This document shows, in pieces, positions 11,739 to 22,814 of a DNA stretch of 64,000 nucleotides; the first letter of the stretch is position 1; each line of letters starts with the position of its first letter. The notes beneath the pieces were generated by a model that made no database searches, had not been told where the DNA came from, and saw nothing but the letters and a program-made list of their open reading frames with translations. Made by a program: the position numbers and the translations under genes. The DNA is taken from NCBI RefSeq assembly GCF_019703515.2, contig NC_059368.1, positions 29,567,289 to 29,631,288 on the forward strand, given 5' to 3'. The stretch comes from Myxocyprinus asiaticus (taxonomy: Eukaryota; Chordata; Actinopteri; Cypriniformes; Catostomidae).

Positions 11739-12154
11739 TGTAACAAACTTCACAGCAGAAGCGAAGGAGAACACAGGGAAGCAGGTTTTTCCAGGCTCAG
11801 GTAAGACTTTTAATTGGACACTTCAGTGCTTTTCAACTTCACAAACTCATCAGCTTCACAGGCACGTAGTCACTTAAACCCATTAGCTTTTACAGGCCTG
11901 TAGTTACTTAAACACATCAGCTTAACAAATACAACAGAATGAATGCAACAGCTTCAGGAGCACCATGGCCTTCCTTGTGCCAGACTCTCTCTCTCTCTCT
12001 CTCTCTCTGCTGGTGGCATGGCTGCTTATATGCCGCTCTCCCCATGCTCACTGGAATTAGAAACAGGTGTTAAACATAATCTAGCTCAGGTGCAAGTGCC
12101 CTTAACACTTTCTCTCTCTCTGGACGGATGCTTGACCATGCCCCCACTGCCACA
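11739..12154 (-). repeat. 5' LTR of the Gmr1-like element
   Basis: Bounded by TG...CA on the minus strand (TGTGGCAGTGGGGGCATGGT ... GTTACA), 416 bp. It contains a TATA-like GCATATAAG (12025-12033), a CT-rich run (11987-12008) and an ATTAAA at 11809-11814 that could be the poly(A) signal. One base separates its end from the primer-binding site. There is no second copy within the window. Confidence 0.8.
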
Positions 12155-12317
12155 ATAGGCTAATTATTGAGACATTTCAGCTTATGATGCTTTAATTTTG
12201 CAAATAAAATAATTCCACTTGCGATTTACTGCTCTGACAAGTGTAATCGCCAGTTCCCATTCAAACCAATGTCCCATGTTAACATGGGTAACCACATTAC
12301 CCTGTGAAACAGTTAAA

Positions 12318-13036
12318 ATCTCTCTTAAACTGTGTCAAATTCATTAGAACAGACAGTGAAACAAAGCGGGATAGTAATGTTACCAAAACATTTTTATAAT
12401 GTGCAAAACGTCTTTTCTTTGCTAGTTGGCAAATTCACATTGAACGAATCTGCTGAAAAGGCAAGTGAAATTGTTCACATCCCCAGTAAACACGATCCGC
12501 ACTGGTGGCATTCATTGGCTAGGCATCAACTAATAAAAGGACTTCATTGCTCCCTCATCTTCTCACGCTGAACACTGGTCTTGCTCTGTCGCATCAGTAT
12601 TTACAAGTGTAGAAGTGAGTTTTGCTACAGGTTTTTCGCAAAATTTGTTGCAAAAGTCAAGGCGTGAAGATTTAAAGTTGCAGTGCCAGATTTGAGCGGT
12701 TATAAGTGCCGATTTGTGGTTGTACTGCTAAAATTAATGAAAGTACAAAAGTTAATGTGTAACGCAAGCTTGTGTCTGTAGTTGAATATATGTGTGAATG
12801 TCATTTTACACATTTGTGACTACTTGTCTGCAATTGTGAATTCAGAACACAACACAAGCTTTGAATTATTGTCTGTGATTGCAGAATGCAACATTCAACT
12901 TCAAATTTTTATTTTACAAGTTTTTACATCGGTGTTGTCCATGTAAGTTTCAACTTACGAGTACAAATATTTATTGTACAAGTTCTCAAATCCAAATATG
13001 CAAGCTCTTGAGCTTTGCTACTGATTTACCTTTATA
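12318..13036 (-). repeat. Inverted-repeat arm B
   Basis: Reverse-complement partner of 6172-6752, sharing the same ordered landmarks (AACTGTGTCAAATTCATTAG, CACATTGAACGAATCTGCTG, TGCAAGCTCTTGAG). It carries an extra stretch near 12840-12960 not present in arm A. About 5.6 kb of unique sequence and the LTR element lie between the arms. Confidence 0.75.
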
Positions 13037-13351
13037 CTAGCAATGCCTAGCAATTATCTAGAACACCACAGCAACCCCAGACCATAGCAAGGTACCTAAA
13101 ACAGAGACTATTTAGCCTGAGACAGAGCACTTGTATTAAAATGATTGAAACACCCAAATATAGCGGATGTAGAAAAAGAAAGTCTCGCCTTAAAAGTAAA
13201 AGAGCCAAATTACGTTTCAGATACAGACATCACCTGTCAGTCAATTTGAGAATGTCCATGCACATTAGCTGGGCCATCTTGATAAACTAGCTTTAACATG
13301 ATCTAAAAATATGTTTGTTTGTTTTTTTGTTTTGTTTTTTGGAATCAAGTC

Positions 13352-13500
13352 CACTTTAGTCAAGACCAACTGCTAGTTGCAAGAAACCCCTTAATTTAAG
13401 AAAACTTTAGTGACAATACCTTACAGTTATAATTAAATGCTTTTCTTAACTTAAGGGTTTCTTGCAACTGGGCATTGGTCTTTAATCAGTCAAGTTTAAA
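13352..13500. repeat. Small palindromic MITE-like hairpin
   Basis: GACCAACTGCTAGTTGCAAG with GAAACCCCTTAATTTAAG on the left mirrors CTTAACTTAAGGGTTTC and TTGCAACTGGGCATTGGTC on the right, with about 50 bp between. No coding content. Confidence 0.65.
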
Positions 13501-13918
13501 TTGACCCATCGCTAAGCCTTAAAAGAGCTTCTGACCAATCCTGTCTTAACAACTGTTGCCCTGTCGCCATTACTCTGACATGCGTTTGCTATTTTCCAGT
13601 GACAGCCTATGGAAGTAATGTGTGTTTGTGTACTTTTAAGCAGGATTTTATCAAAATAATTGTAAAAAAAATTAAAACACGTTGTTGCTGGGTAATTTGT
13701 AATAGTGACATGAGTTACCCTTAGAGGATACCCGCAGGTTTTTCTTTCTTTTTTATTTTTAATAATCTTTAAATAAGTCAGAGAAGAGCATGTTATGGAT
13801 TAAACTGTGTCAGCCCTCATTCCCAAATGAACATATAACATCTTCAACGACACCTACATTTGCTCCAAGGTAAATTAAAGCTAATAATTGAATGTTAATC
13901 CATTTACGTATTGATTCC

Positions 13919-14796
13919 CAGGGATCAGTAACCTATGGAATGTGTGCCAGCATTGGCACGCTGAGGGTTAATCACTGGCACGCCAGCAACGGCGAGAGAG
14001 TAGACTATTTTATTTATATAAATTCCGCACCTGCATTCCAATCTACATCTTGATGTAATCCTTCCTCATGATCATGCAGCGTGTTTTCATGAGCTGAATG
14101 GGAGGCTAAACATAAAGTTAAAATGTGACAAGTCTGCAGTATACCCAGTAGACTTGTGCAGCACATGCAAGCGCACCACGAGCCGGCAGCATTTCACGTT
14201 CAGTTAATCATGCGAGTAAACGCGCCCGCTTTGCTTCAGACAGACTGTGCGGATGACAGCCTACATTCTGTGTTTCATTTGTTTCTTTTTGCTTTCAGAA
14301 CAACACGTGGTGTAATAAGGAAAACACCACTATTAATCCTTGAGATTTCCAACCCAGCATACAGGTACACCCTCCTTAACCCATAGTCACACTCAAAATT
14401 ACATTAAAAGAGAAAACTTAAACCCACATTGTGGGGTCTATTTTAAATATAAACTCAACCTGGAAATAAAAATTTAGGATTTTGCAGGTGCGATTCACCA
14501 AAAAGGGCTAAATAGTTGATCGGCTTGTGATGCGCGAATGGCTTACATGCACAGCGTGAGCCTCATCACACTTTAATAGTGTTTAGCCTCCAATTCAGCT
14601 CATGAAAACATGATGCATGATCATGAGGAAGAATTACAACAAGATGTAGATTGGAGTGCAGTGTGCGAAAAATGTCATATAAATAAAATAGCCTGCTCCT
14701 CTCTCGCTGTTGATTGTGTGCTAGTGATGTAAGTACACAGCCATTGACCAGGAAAATAAAAAATGGCACTTTATGTCAAAAAGGTTGTGACCTCTG
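13919..14796. mobile_element. hAT-like non-autonomous element, copy 1, with exon-like core
   Basis: Ends CAGGGATCAGTAACC on the left and GGTTGTGACCTCTG on the right, which fit hAT-type ends beginning CAG. Subterminal inverted arms of about 80 bp share AATCTACATCTTGATGTAA, CCTCATGATCATGCA and TTTTCATGAGCTGAAT. The core carries a T-rich tract ending in TTTCAG and then a short open segment (RTTRGVIRKTPLLILE). A second copy lies at 44315. I could not see a clear 8 bp target duplication. Confidence 0.65.
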
Positions 14797-15179
14797 GTAT
14801 AACCGATAGTATATAAACAGTTCACAGCATCAAAATTTGTGTGTTATGAGACATTTCAAACAGCTCTGTTCACTTTGTGTAATCGCTATTAAATGTTAAA
14901 ATTTTTCTCTTTTCAAGTGACTGTAATAATCGTTTGCCTTGATTCTGATTCACAGTCTACACAGTTTTTAAATCAAATTACTTTGTCATTTAACAATTTC
15001 TTTAACAAAAATTTTAGATAAATATGCATTACAATGTCACTCTTCATACCAGCCCACGTAAAAATATTATCCATTCTGTTTATGAGAATATTTGCCAAAA
15101 GCTGAGTCATTCACGGCAATCTCCCATTCATTCCAATGGGGAGTTCTGCAGAGCTTGTCAGCGCGAGCAACCATAACCA

Positions 15180-15420
15180 AGGGGGGCAGAGCTTAGGGAA
15201 GGGTCAATTAAGCCCAACAGGGCTGTTTCTAGTTATAAGCAGTATAAGCGGGCCCTTAGGGCCTCCGAGCCACCAGGGGGCCCCGCAAAGCAAGGTTGTT
15301 TTGTGTTTGTTTATTTTTTTATTTACAAAAAGCTGTAGTAAGACTCAGGCAGCTATTATGGCTCATTTTGACAGTTATAGGGGGCCCCTTTGTGGTCAAA
15401 CTTAAGTTCATCATAGACTA
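15180..15420. other. Unnamed GGGCCCC-containing repeat-like segment
   Basis: Contains AAGCGGGCCCTTAGGGCC and CCACCAGGGGGCCCCGCAAA, and later TAGGGGGCCCCTTTGTGG. It resembles repeats common in fish introns, but the boundaries are unclear. Confidence 0.3.
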
Positions 15421-15781
15421 ATTAAACAGATTTTAATAAATGCTGATTAACAATTAACAGAGGTTTGGAATTGTAATCCCTGCATTAGTTTGATTTTTTA
15501 ATCTGCCTAATTGAACATGACATGACATACAATATTTGCAAAAACATGTTGAATTCTGTCAGAAGTTTGAGTCTACTGTCCATTTTGTGTCATAAGTTCT
15601 CTGGTAGTATTTTTTCCTCAAGTGCTTCCTCTCTCCTGAAGTGCACAATGTAAATCTGTAAGAAGTTAGCCACTAATGGGGATTATAATTAAAATACTGA
15701 TTAATATATTGCAGCCAGACTGTGAGCAATCATATAAATTAATTCATATGCCCACTTATTTGAGCTTTCTAATGCATTTAT

Positions 15782-15784
<3 letters not shown>

Positions 15785-15845
<61 letters not shown>

Positions 15846-15860
15846 GTCTGTCTGTTTGTC
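15785..15860. repeat. (TC)n microsatellite followed by (TGTC)n
   Basis: About 28 TC units, then TGTCTGTCTGTCTGTTTGTC. It lies about 65 nt downstream of the exon 4 donor in gene orientation, where it reads as (GA)n. Confidence 0.95.
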
Positions 15861-15905
15861 TCTTTCTCTTTTTCACAAGCACATGAATGCAAATGTATTA
15901 CTTAC

Positions 15906-16017
15906 TGTAGCAAGCTCATCAAATTTCCCGAAGAGCTCGTTCAGCAGTTTGACCAGCTCCTGGGCTGTGCATTGCGAGGCTAGACTGGTAAACCCAACAA
16001 TATCCGCAAACAGGATG
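15906..16017 (-). CDS. adcy1: ADCY1 exon 4: C1a catalytic core, first metal-binding Asp
   Basis: A 112 bp exon. The acceptor is TGTGCAG (AG at 16019-16018) behind a T-rich tract; the donor GTAAGT begins at 15905. It completes a Ser codon and reads [20 protein letters not shown] then [17 protein letters not shown], residues about 300-337. The Asp of FADIVGF (residue 305 in this numbering) is, by family knowledge, one of the two C1 aspartates that hold the catalytic magnesium ions with ATP. A (TC)n run on the plus strand begins about 65 bp into the downstream intron. Confidence 0.95.
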
Positions 16018-17091
16018 CTGCACAAAACAAGAGATTAATGGGTTATGATGATTCTTACCAGGCATTCCACAAAATAACACTTGCAGTTCATTATAAGGTC
16101 AAGGGGATGAACTAATATAGTGTATTTAATAAAAAACTGGATATTACTGAATCAACTGATTCAAGGGCATGTAATATCAATATAAAGCATTTAAAAATCA
16201 CAGAATGATAAAAGCATTATAAATCAAGCAGTGTCTACTGAGTCTGTGGTCCTTTTTTTTTTTTTTTTTTTTTGTCAAACACATTACATTCATCTGCTCT
16301 GTCATTTACACCAATGGTTTGCAACTAGTTTTGCTTTAGGACCCATATTTTACAATAGACATGAACAAGTCATGACCCAACGCAGTACCAAACCTGTAAC
16401 CTGTTTTAAAAGTAGCCTGAGTTTTATTTGACCTTGTATAGTTTTATTAATAGTTTTTGAGAATGAGGGCATGTCACGTAACATGTCCACGTTGGACCAT
16501 CTTAAACCAAGTTATACATCAATTTGTGCAATAATACAGTCAAGGTTGATTGGAGGCATTGCATTTGATATCAACAACAAAAGATATGGGAGGCATTTTA
16601 AACAGTTGGCCAGGAAAAGTTATCTTTATGCAGCATCATTCACTCACATTGCTTGGCTGAAAAATTTAGTTGGAATGGCATATTTGTATTTGTGTGTACT
16701 GTATGTGCTTTTGTGCTAGTTTGGCCCCCAGCAGTCTCTTGTTCTATCTCTCACTCTCTTTCTCTCCGCATGTGTGGGCAGTGCGTGTTAACTGAGCAGC
16801 TATTGAGTTGATAGCACTAGCGCTGTGGGCACTTTGGTTTGGAGCCAGACTTATGAGCTTAAATGGCTGCATGTGAGTGGAGAGTAGTTGACTCCTATTG
16901 ACTCATTGATTCAGTTTTCACAATCACATTTAAGTGCAATGGAATTGACATAGTCTGCCTGGTCTGGGAAAACTATCAATGTACGTAGTGCTCTTTCTCA
17001 TTCATGGAATAAGTGTGGGTTTGGAACATGAGTGGCTTAACTGAGTCAAGAAATTAACATTCAAAGACTTCCTCTTTCTTTCTCTCAATAC
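16018..17091. other. Intron 3, no assigned features
   Basis: Roughly 1.07 kb intron with a T run at 16253-16273. A stretch near 16310-16400 (CACCAATGGTTTGCAACTAG) resembles a dispersed repeat. No exon or RNA gene is apparent. Confidence 0.5.
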
Positions 17092-17210
17092 CTGACATTG
17101 TCATGCCGTTGGATGTATATCTTGTGGAAGATTCTTTCTGGTGGCTTCAAGAAGTCCTCCTTCATTTCCATGGCAACATTCCTAGGCAGCAGGCTCATCA
17201 AGAGGCGTTC
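17092..17210 (-). CDS. adcy1: ADCY1 exon 3: linker and start of C1a
   Basis: A 119 bp exon following acceptor CAG (AG at 17212-17211), ending in AG before GTATTG (G at 17091). It reads [20 protein letters not shown] and then [19 protein letters not shown], plus two bases of a Ser codon completed by the C at the start of exon 4. This is the universally conserved run before the catalytic core of the first cytosolic domain; the LLP-x-VA-x-EM motif is typical of membrane adenylate cyclases. It encodes about residues 261-300. Splice phases agree with exons 2 and 4, so the frame is continuous. No stop or shift is seen. Confidence 0.95.
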
Positions 17211-18494
17211 CTGTTGATTGTGTCATTAAATATTTGGGTAAACAGAACCACTTTTTGAATGCGACTCTGCAGTCAATTTTCATATAAAATGTACAAGAAT
17301 AATGCTATAGCTTCTGTCTGTACACTTAGTACCAATTTGGACACACCTACTAATTCTTTATTATTACTAATTTCTATGTTTTTGAATAATAGTACAGTCA
17401 TCAGAACTATAAAACAACACAAATGGAAAAAATGGTATTGACACTATTACCAAAACATTTTAAGCAAATCAAATCTATCTTAAATAAAATTATTATAAGT
17501 AAATACCTTCTCAAATTTGTCTAAATAGGTGAAGGTGTTGGAGTACTTCTTTAAGGAATAGTATGTAAACGTACCAGTACAGCCAGAGATTATAGCATTA
17601 TACATTTGCTCAATGAATGACTTATGAAATCAATTCAGAGTATAAGAGTATATTTGTACATTTACTTATATTATAAAACCCTCCCAGTGGAAATATAGCA
17701 AAAGCATTCAAATATGGAGTTATCTGAAGGGATTAATGAATTGACATCCAATTAATAACAAATAAAATATTTGATCTCAGTGTCTCTGGTTGATATACCC
17801 AAAGAATCTCCATTATTATAGGTACTCTTTGTTGAAAACTTCTGTTGTCTGTGTGCTTTTTTATCTAATGAACTCTCCGATTGCTGCAAAGTGGGCAATC
17901 TCTGTGAGAGATCACAGATCCAGGCACTGGAGTTGGTTGGCATGGCAAAGGTACGTTTCCGTGGAAACGCATACAGTTCATCACCTAGCCATGCGTTACT
18001 AAAAGCAGGTGATAAATGCCTTCTTGATGAGCAAACCCCAGCAAGCCAACTGTGTTAAAAACCCAACTGGTCGGTTTGTCAATTGTCTTAACTAAGCGTA
18101 AACTAAAGAGTTGGTTTGCAAGTTTGTACAATTAGTATCACTAATGTTATTGTTTAAGCTTCTCTTATTGACCGTTAAATATACTTTATTAAAAGCTTTA
18201 AATTTGTTAGGGTCTGTAAATTAAGCCTAGAGATTACCAATATTTTTCTTGTTGACAATCATTATAAAGCTACGTGACGCTGAATATTTATTATGTACTA
18301 AAGCACAGGGACAGTCCCCAAAGAAGCTAGATGGTTCACTTTTATTGGTCCAATCCATTATAAGTGACAAGTGTTAATTAAATCTGTTGAGAATTTTTTT
18401 ATAGGATTTTATCCAATTAAAAATGTTGTCCCCAATTGTAATTAATGGGAAAATCTGTAACCGCATCCACTTGCAGTTTGTATTCACAATTAAT
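17211..18494. other. Intron 2, first part, no assigned features
   Basis: AT-rich DNA with only chance open frames of 60-70 codons. I see no repeat family I can name before the Angel-like element at 18495. Confidence 0.5.
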
Positions 18495-19124
18495 AAAAGG
18501 GATAGTTCACCCAAAAATTTTAATTCTTTTTTCATTTACTCACCCTCATGCCATCCCAGATGTGTTTGACTTTATTTCTTTAGCAGAACACAAACAAAGA
18601 CTTTAACAATATCTCAGCTCTGTAGGTTCTTACAATGCAAGTGAATGGTGACCAGACTTTTGTAGCTCCAGAAATCACATAAAAGAAACATGGAAGTAAG
18701 ACTCCAATGGTTAAATCCATATCTTCAGAAACAGTATGATAGGTGTGGGTGAGAAACAGAACAATATTAAAGTCTTTTTTACTCTTTACTCAGATGTAAA
18801 AGTGAAATTAAACAGGCACCACATGACTTTCAGATGTGAAAGTGAAAATGGAAATTTAGAGTTAAAAAAACAAATATTCTAATCTGTTTTCACCCACACC
18901 AATCATATTGCTTCTGAAGATATGGATTTAAACACTGGTGAAAAATATGGATTACTTTTATGTTTCCTTCATGTGATTTTTGGAGCTACAAAGGTCTGAT
19001 CACAATTCACTTGCATTGTATGGGCCCACAAAGCTGAAATATTCTTCTATTCTTCTAAAAATCTTCGTTTGTGTTCTGCTGAAGAAAGAAATTCATTATG
19101 AGAGAATTGGGTGAACTATCCCCA
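18495..19124. mobile_element. Angel-like inverted-repeat element, copy 2
   Basis: Left end AAAGGGATAGTTCACCCAAA, right end TTGGGTGAACTATCCCC. Internal landmarks ACTCACCCTCATGCCATCCC, AATGCAAGTGAATGGTG and ATGATAGGTGTGGGTGAGAA are mirrored by inverted counterparts in the right half. Confidence 0.8.
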
Positions 19125-20515
19125 TAATTTTGTGGTGTTTTCAAAGATGTGCTGATGCTAAAGCTAACACAGATTGCACCTTTAACTTTTTCACTTATTC
19201 CAGTATTTCCATTTAATCACAAAATTACATTTTCCATTTCAATTCATTAGTAACCTCTGTCCCACTGTCACAGAAACCTCACACAAAGCTTAATAATCTC
19301 CACTCTCCAACTTATGAAATCAATACATCAACAATAAATGCTGAATGTGCATTTAGTTTACCAAAGTTATAAATTATAGATTTTCTGTTAATGCTGATGG
19401 AGAGGATTACAGACTGGTCCATATCTATTAACTGGGTTAAATGTTTGAGAGAATGTGTATATGTGTGTGTGTCAGAGAGAGAGTTGTGCATTATAGCTTG
19501 ATGTGATGTATAGAGTGGGTGGTGTTACCTTCTATTCAGGGAGTTTGTTGGGTAGGAGGTGGATGAGTCATGTGCAAACAATTATAACCAATTTCAGTCG
19601 CTAAGGAACAAGGGGAAAGTGTCCTCTCTGCTTTAGTTTGCATAAGTGTTTTTGCATCTTTCCATCTTATGCCCCTCTCCACTTCATTTATAAATCATTC
19701 AGTAATTATCCACTGCATTCTGCCCAGAGCTCGTGAGGGAGATAAGTTATGCTCATGTTGCTATTTGATTCACAACTTTATCAATGACAGCTAAAGATGA
19801 AGCAGTCTCACTAAGAAAAAGTGGAATAGTGGATTTGGCTTGTTCCGGAAAATGTTTTGAATAAGTGCATCAAATTCTGCATCAAGTTCAACTAATTACA
19901 TATGGCAACTAATATCGCAAACAGTTTGATCCAAGCCAAGTAAATAAACCCCTGTCTCTTTAAGGATTGGGCTTATGAAAGTTTTGTGTGTGTAGACAGT
20001 TGTATCTTGCATGAAGTTGAACTTTAACATTTATTTGGCGTTAACTGTTTGTAATGCTGCACTAAAGTTGATAACTGAAGAAAATATTTTCTACATTTTA
20101 CATTTTAAACAGTTTGAAGTGTTTTAGTCTACTTAAATGTATGCAGGAAAAAAGGCTTCCTAAAAGGAAAAATAAGTGTAAAAGGGACCAATTTTGATTT
20201 CACATTGAAATAAATAGTTTTTAATAAATTAAAATCAGTTTAAAAAAACAAATAAAAAGTTTAATGACCTTCATTTGCAACACATTTTACTTCCTTAATG
20301 TCACATATTACGCGACTGGATCCAAAATTGTGGTCGTGCAACTCATTAATCATGTGCAATAACATTAGCAACTAGGAAACCTAGATGTAAAAAGAGTACA
20401 TTTTCATTTCATGTTTATTGATATCAACAAAAAAAGTGAAATGCCTTTCACTTTCAACCAGTAATGTCAAATACTACTGAATGAAACAGACTATTCGAAA
20501 ACAAATATATACAGT
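19125..20515. other. Intron 2, unassigned sequence
   Basis: Non-coding AT-rich DNA with a short TG/GA run near 19455-19490. No exon or named repeat is seen. Confidence 0.45.
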
Positions 20516-20875
20516 ATATATAATTATATATATGTGTGTGTGTGTGTATGTGTGTGTGTGTGGGGGGGGGGGGGGCAGGATTAAGTGGTTTACGAGGACT
20601 TTTTTTTAGGTTATAAACTGGTAATTACAAGGGTATTATGCTATAATTGTGGTTTATGAGGACATTTGTAGTGTCCCCATAATTTAAATCACTTAAAAAA
20701 CATACTAAATTATGTTTTATTGAAAATGTAAAAATGCAGAAAGTTTTTTGTGAGCGTTAGGTTTAGGGGTAGGGTTAGGGTTAGGGGATAGAATCTATAG
20801 TTTGTACAGTATAAAAATCATTATGTCTACGGAGAGTCCTCATAATGATAGCTAAACCAACATAAAAAGTGATCG
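20516..20875. repeat. TG/poly-G microsatellite with telomere-like dispersed repeat, copy 1
   Basis: AT and TG dinucleotides ending in 14 G, then a segment with GGTAATTACAAGGGTATTAT, TTTAAATCACTTAAAAAACA and telomere-like AGGGGTAGGGTTAGGGTTAG. The same segment recurs in direct orientation at 28042-28310. The two copies sit on either side of exon 2. Confidence 0.8.
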
Positions 20876-21075
20876 TTCCATACCAGAATAGAGCCAAAAT
20901 CTGTTGCAAGATTTTATAAAGGCTGCATTACCTATAACAGTAGCCGCTAAAAAAATACCCGAGTAGCTATTTGGATATAATATTAACAATAGCCTGCATG
21001 GCTTATGTGGAATCAGCCAAAAAAGAAAGTCATATAAGAGGCGGAGTGAGTTATTACATTTGATGAGTGCTTACA

Positions 21076-21110
<35 letters not shown>

Positions 21111-22171
21111 CGTGCATTCATTAATTGTGCACAATAAGACTAGGAATGTGTAAAACAATGTCAATTTTAATTTCACGTTGATTTTAATTTAAGTTATTAT
21201 TATTTTTATTCAAAGCAAAGTATTATAGTTGTATACTACCTGAATACCAACTAAGTCAGCTCAGTAACCTTAGACCCTATCTGTTTTGTGTGTACAGAAT
21301 GTGTTGGTGTGTGCATGTACACATGTGCATCTGCATGTGATAGTTTGTGTTTGCAGGGAAAGTTTGACCTTTAAGCTAGTCAGGGGGGAATGAAAGCAAT
21401 CTTGCATAATAATTACCTGTCAAAACGGCAACTTTAACTTGAGGGAGAAAATGAAAAACCTGATCATTTCATCTAATACATGCAGCTGTGTGTTTTTGTG
21501 GTGTGTGTACATGTATGGGTAGTTCACGCAAAACATGTCAATGGACACATTTTGTCATGTGACAAAAATCATAAAACCGAGAATATCTCGTTAGACCCAC
21601 AAGACTGTGTGTGAAGATTTAAAAACAAATAATAATTTTGTCATATTTGACATTTAATGAAAATGCACATTTTGTTCAGGTCATTTGGTGCAACAATGTG
21701 AAGACATATTGATATTCTTGATTTAATAATCCATGATATTTGTAAAAAAATATATATATATATTTCACCTTGAAACATGTTTGAAAACGTTTTTGAAATT
21801 AATGATGAAGTTGTGTACACTCTCATGTACTCAAGGTGCAAGGAAACTATTATAATACATTTTACTTGATGGTTGCGCCACGTGACATTTTTAGTCATTA
21901 AATATTTTTTGTTTTTACAAAATGCTATAAATGTTTTTCAAACAATTTGTAAAAAAAACATGAACTCAAAGATTACATGTCTATGAACACGTCACATGTT
22001 TTAAACCAGATTTTATACTGTAAATATTTATAATTTTTATCACCACTGACAACCTTATTTGTCAGTGACCCTAACTAGTTTTAGACGGAGTACAGCATGT
22101 CACACCACAGGCATGTCAGCTTAAAGTATTTCATGTCAACTACCAATATGCATGTGTTGTTTGAGTCTGAC
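20876..22171. other. Intron 2, 3' unassigned part in gene terms
   Basis: Contains a 26-base T run (21081-21106) and AT-rich DNA. The 85-codon minus-strand frame at 21641-21898 has no recognisable domain and is taken as chance. Confidence 0.45.
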
Positions 22172-22321
22172 CTGTTTTTCGTTCTCATCCTCTAGTTGCA
22201 GGCGCTGTTGGATGCAGTTCCTAGCCTGTAGAAAGGCCTTCCTTTGGGCACGCTCAGTAAGGACTCGAACAAACACACCCGACAGATTCACACCAACCAG
22301 CAACACTGCATTTGCTACCAG
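22172..22321 (-). CDS. adcy1: ADCY1 exon 2: sixth M1 helix and start of signalling helix
   Basis: A 150 bp exon, exactly 50 codons, phase 0 at both ends. It follows an acceptor AG at 22323-22322 with a long TC/T-rich tract made partly by a (GA)n run on the plus strand, and ends before GTCAGA (G at 22171). It encodes residues 211-260. A hydrophobic stretch (VANAVLLVGVNLSGVFVRVL) forms the last M1 helix. RAQRKAFLQARNCI and QLEDENEKQ follow, the highly conserved helix leading from the membrane to the C1 catalytic domain. This helix is part of the coiled coil that couples the membrane domain to the catalytic core in class III cyclases. Skipping this exon would keep the reading frame but remove the sixth helix. 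Confidence 0.95.
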
Positions 22322-22814
22322 CTAAAAACACAGAGAGAGAGAGAGACAACAAGGTCTGTGTGTGTGAGTGTGCAGGGGACTTGACCATCTCTGTTTATTG
22401 GACCATGGAGAAAGATTCTGACATTTAAAAATGCTGTAAGCAATATTTAGCCGTTCTGGGACTTCCACCATACTTAGCCACTAAATTTGACACACACCCC
22501 TTCCAAAAGACCGCCCTGCAAAGATGCTGTCATACCATTAAGACCACTGTAATCAGAGAGGGATCAGGAGTGCAGCAGTGTGTAATCTGTGTTATTAAAT
22601 TAGTGTTAGTGTTAATAAGTTTTCAAAAGCAACAGTGGCACAATAATGTTCATGCATGTTCTTGTTCAGAACTGGTTCCTTTCTTTTTAAAATAACAGAA
22701 TTGTTTGATTTTCGGTTAACGGGTACCAAACATGCAATTTTCCAGCTATGCGGATGGAACAATTTAATAAATACTATGACAATATTTCCTGCGGTGCTAT
22801 TCAGCGGCAGCGCT
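22322..22814. other. Intron 1 sequence next to exon 2
   Basis: Begins with the exon 2 acceptor tract, pyrimidine-rich on the gene strand because of a (GA)n run at 22332-22345. No other feature is assigned. Confidence 0.5.

Larger units (their letters stand above)
9055..12154 (-). mobile_element. Truncated Gmr1-like Ty3/gypsy retrotransposon (5' LTR, PBS, gag remnant, PR, IN, RT)
   Basis: Minus-strand LTR element inside ADCY1 intron 4. In transcription order it has a complete-looking 5' LTR, a primer-binding site, a gag zinc knuckle, protease, integrase and reverse transcriptase. It then loses homology near 9055, just after the RT-end motif GFHLGHGQV. RNase H and the 3' LTR are absent, as is most of gag: only about 40 bp lie between the PBS and the zinc knuckle. 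Integrase before RT is opposite to standard Ty3/gypsy but matches the Gmr1-like group described in fish and other deuterostomes. The residues are gypsy-type, not copia-type. Several frameshifts and stops make it non-functional. Confidence 0.88.
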
